The notes beneath the pieces are model-generated. The model had not been told where the DNA came from, did no database searches, and saw nothing but the letters and a program-made list of their open reading frames with translations. From the NCBI GenBank assembly GCA_036557785.1, contig DATBGZ010000060.1:1-40109 (forward strand): a stretch of 40,109 bases of DNA, written 5' to 3'. The translations under genes and the position numbers were made by a program. Each line of letters starts with the position of its first letter. Position 1 is the first letter of the stretch. Source of the stretch: DATBGZ01 sp036557785. Its GTDB lineage: Bacteria > Actinomycetota > Actinomycetes > Mycobacteriales > Micromonosporaceae. This document shows, one piece after another, positions 39,747 to 40,109 of the stretch.

Positions 39747-40109
39747 GTGAAGACCACTCGCAAGCTTTCCCGTCTGCAGACGCTCATCGCCGGCGGCGCG
39801 TTCGCCCTCGCGGGCATCGCGGGCGCCCCGACCGCGGCCATGGCGGCGCAGACCGGTCACCAGAACGTGATCACCGAGCCGAACGCCACGGCCGCAGTGT
39901 CCCAGGTCACCGACCAGGCGACCCAGTCCGGCCCGGCACCGTCGGCTTCGGTTGAGTCCGGTTCGGCGCCCTCGGATCAGGATCTGCATCCGGTCGCGGT
40001 CAGTGGGGCGCAGCAGCAGTTCAGCCCCGATCACGAGCAGTTGGCCAACACCAAGGCGATCGTGGACGCGGCCAAGGACATGAACCTGCCGCCGCGGGCG
40101 TGGGAGATC
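39747..40109 (+). CDS. Secreted protein, probable cell-wall hydrolase (3' end cut off)
   Basis: 121 codons are visible, in frame to the last base. A Sec signal peptide is clear: basic MKTTRKLSR, a hydrophobic core LIAGGAFALAGIAG and an AMA/AQ cleavage zone near residues 33-34. A Ser/Ala/Gln-rich spacer follows. The last part, LANTKAIVDAAKDMNLPPRAWEI, resembles the start of lysozyme-like or transglycosylase-like modules seen in secreted actinomycete wall enzymes; this is from memory and tentative. The GTG at 39747 lies behind GAGAGGGC. The protein continues beyond the window, so the catalytic part cannot be seen. Confidence 0.75.
   Translation, partial: MKTTRKLSRLQTLIAGGAFALAGIAGAPTAAMAAQTGHQNVITEPNATAAVSQVTDQATQSGPAPSASVESGSAPSDQDLHPVAVSGAQQQFSPDHEQLANTKAIVDAAKDMNLPPRAWEI

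Overview
This window is chromosomal DNA of a very GC-rich actinobacterium. The evidence is strong C/G preference in third codon positions, many GTG starts, rbpA, an F420-type nitroreductase and the order amidohydrolase - lnt - ppm - fxsA - rbpA. The family Micromonosporaceae is my best guess from gene order and style; I could not test it by search. Nearly all DNA is coding. I support 33 protein genes, the first (helY) and last (a secreted protein) cut by the window ends. I see no rRNA, tRNA, CRISPR array or insertion sequence.

Layout. 1-5650: the 3' part of helY, an MHYT membrane sensor, a FEN-type 5'-3' exonuclease (a conserved helY neighbour in mycobacteria) and an unknown membrane protein. 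5620-8600: a divergent GT2 glycosyltransferase and a large GT-C-like membrane protein, probably an envelope glycosylation pair. 8654-13452: an acyl-CoA dehydrogenase, a pentapeptide-repeat protein, a GNAT acetyltransferase, a VOC protein and an amidohydrolase. 13453-13965: about 510 bases with no convincing gene but several strong hairpins, a candidate small-RNA or leader locus. 13966-17063: lnt - ppm - fxsA, lipoprotein N-acylation and polyprenol-phosphate-mannose synthesis translationally coupled. 17119-17146: a bidirectional terminator. 17165-19818 (minus): patatin phospholipase, a zinc-knuckle/coiled-coil protein, and rbpA behind a sigma-R-like promoter.

20195-21536 (minus): a tandem SRPBCC protein and a deazaflavin-dependent oxidoreductase. 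21640-24631: three genes with overlapping stops and starts (TIGR04222-like membrane protein, MoxR AAA+ ATPase, CoxE-like VWA protein), followed by a lone tyrosine recombinase. 25712-29142: a QsdR-like TetR regulator divergent from a HelD-type RNA polymerase helicase. 29234-38492: an MMPL transporter, a short-form phosphoglycerate dehydrogenase, an AidB-like flavoprotein, thymidine kinase, a PlsC-type acyltransferase, a glycerophosphodiester phosphodiesterase and a UMF1-type MFS transporter. 38503-40109: an XRE/cupin-like regulator and the start of a secreted, probably cell-wall-active protein.

The clearest themes are envelope biogenesis (GT2/GT-C, Lnt/Ppm, PlsC, GDPD) and RNA polymerase accessory factors (RbpA, HelD). 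The least explained units are the TIGR04222-MoxR-VWA operon, the coiled-coil gene upstream of rbpA and the hairpin-rich gap before lnt. Start sites were judged by eye from Shine-Dalgarno and -10-like sequences. Family names come from motif recognition, not database searches.
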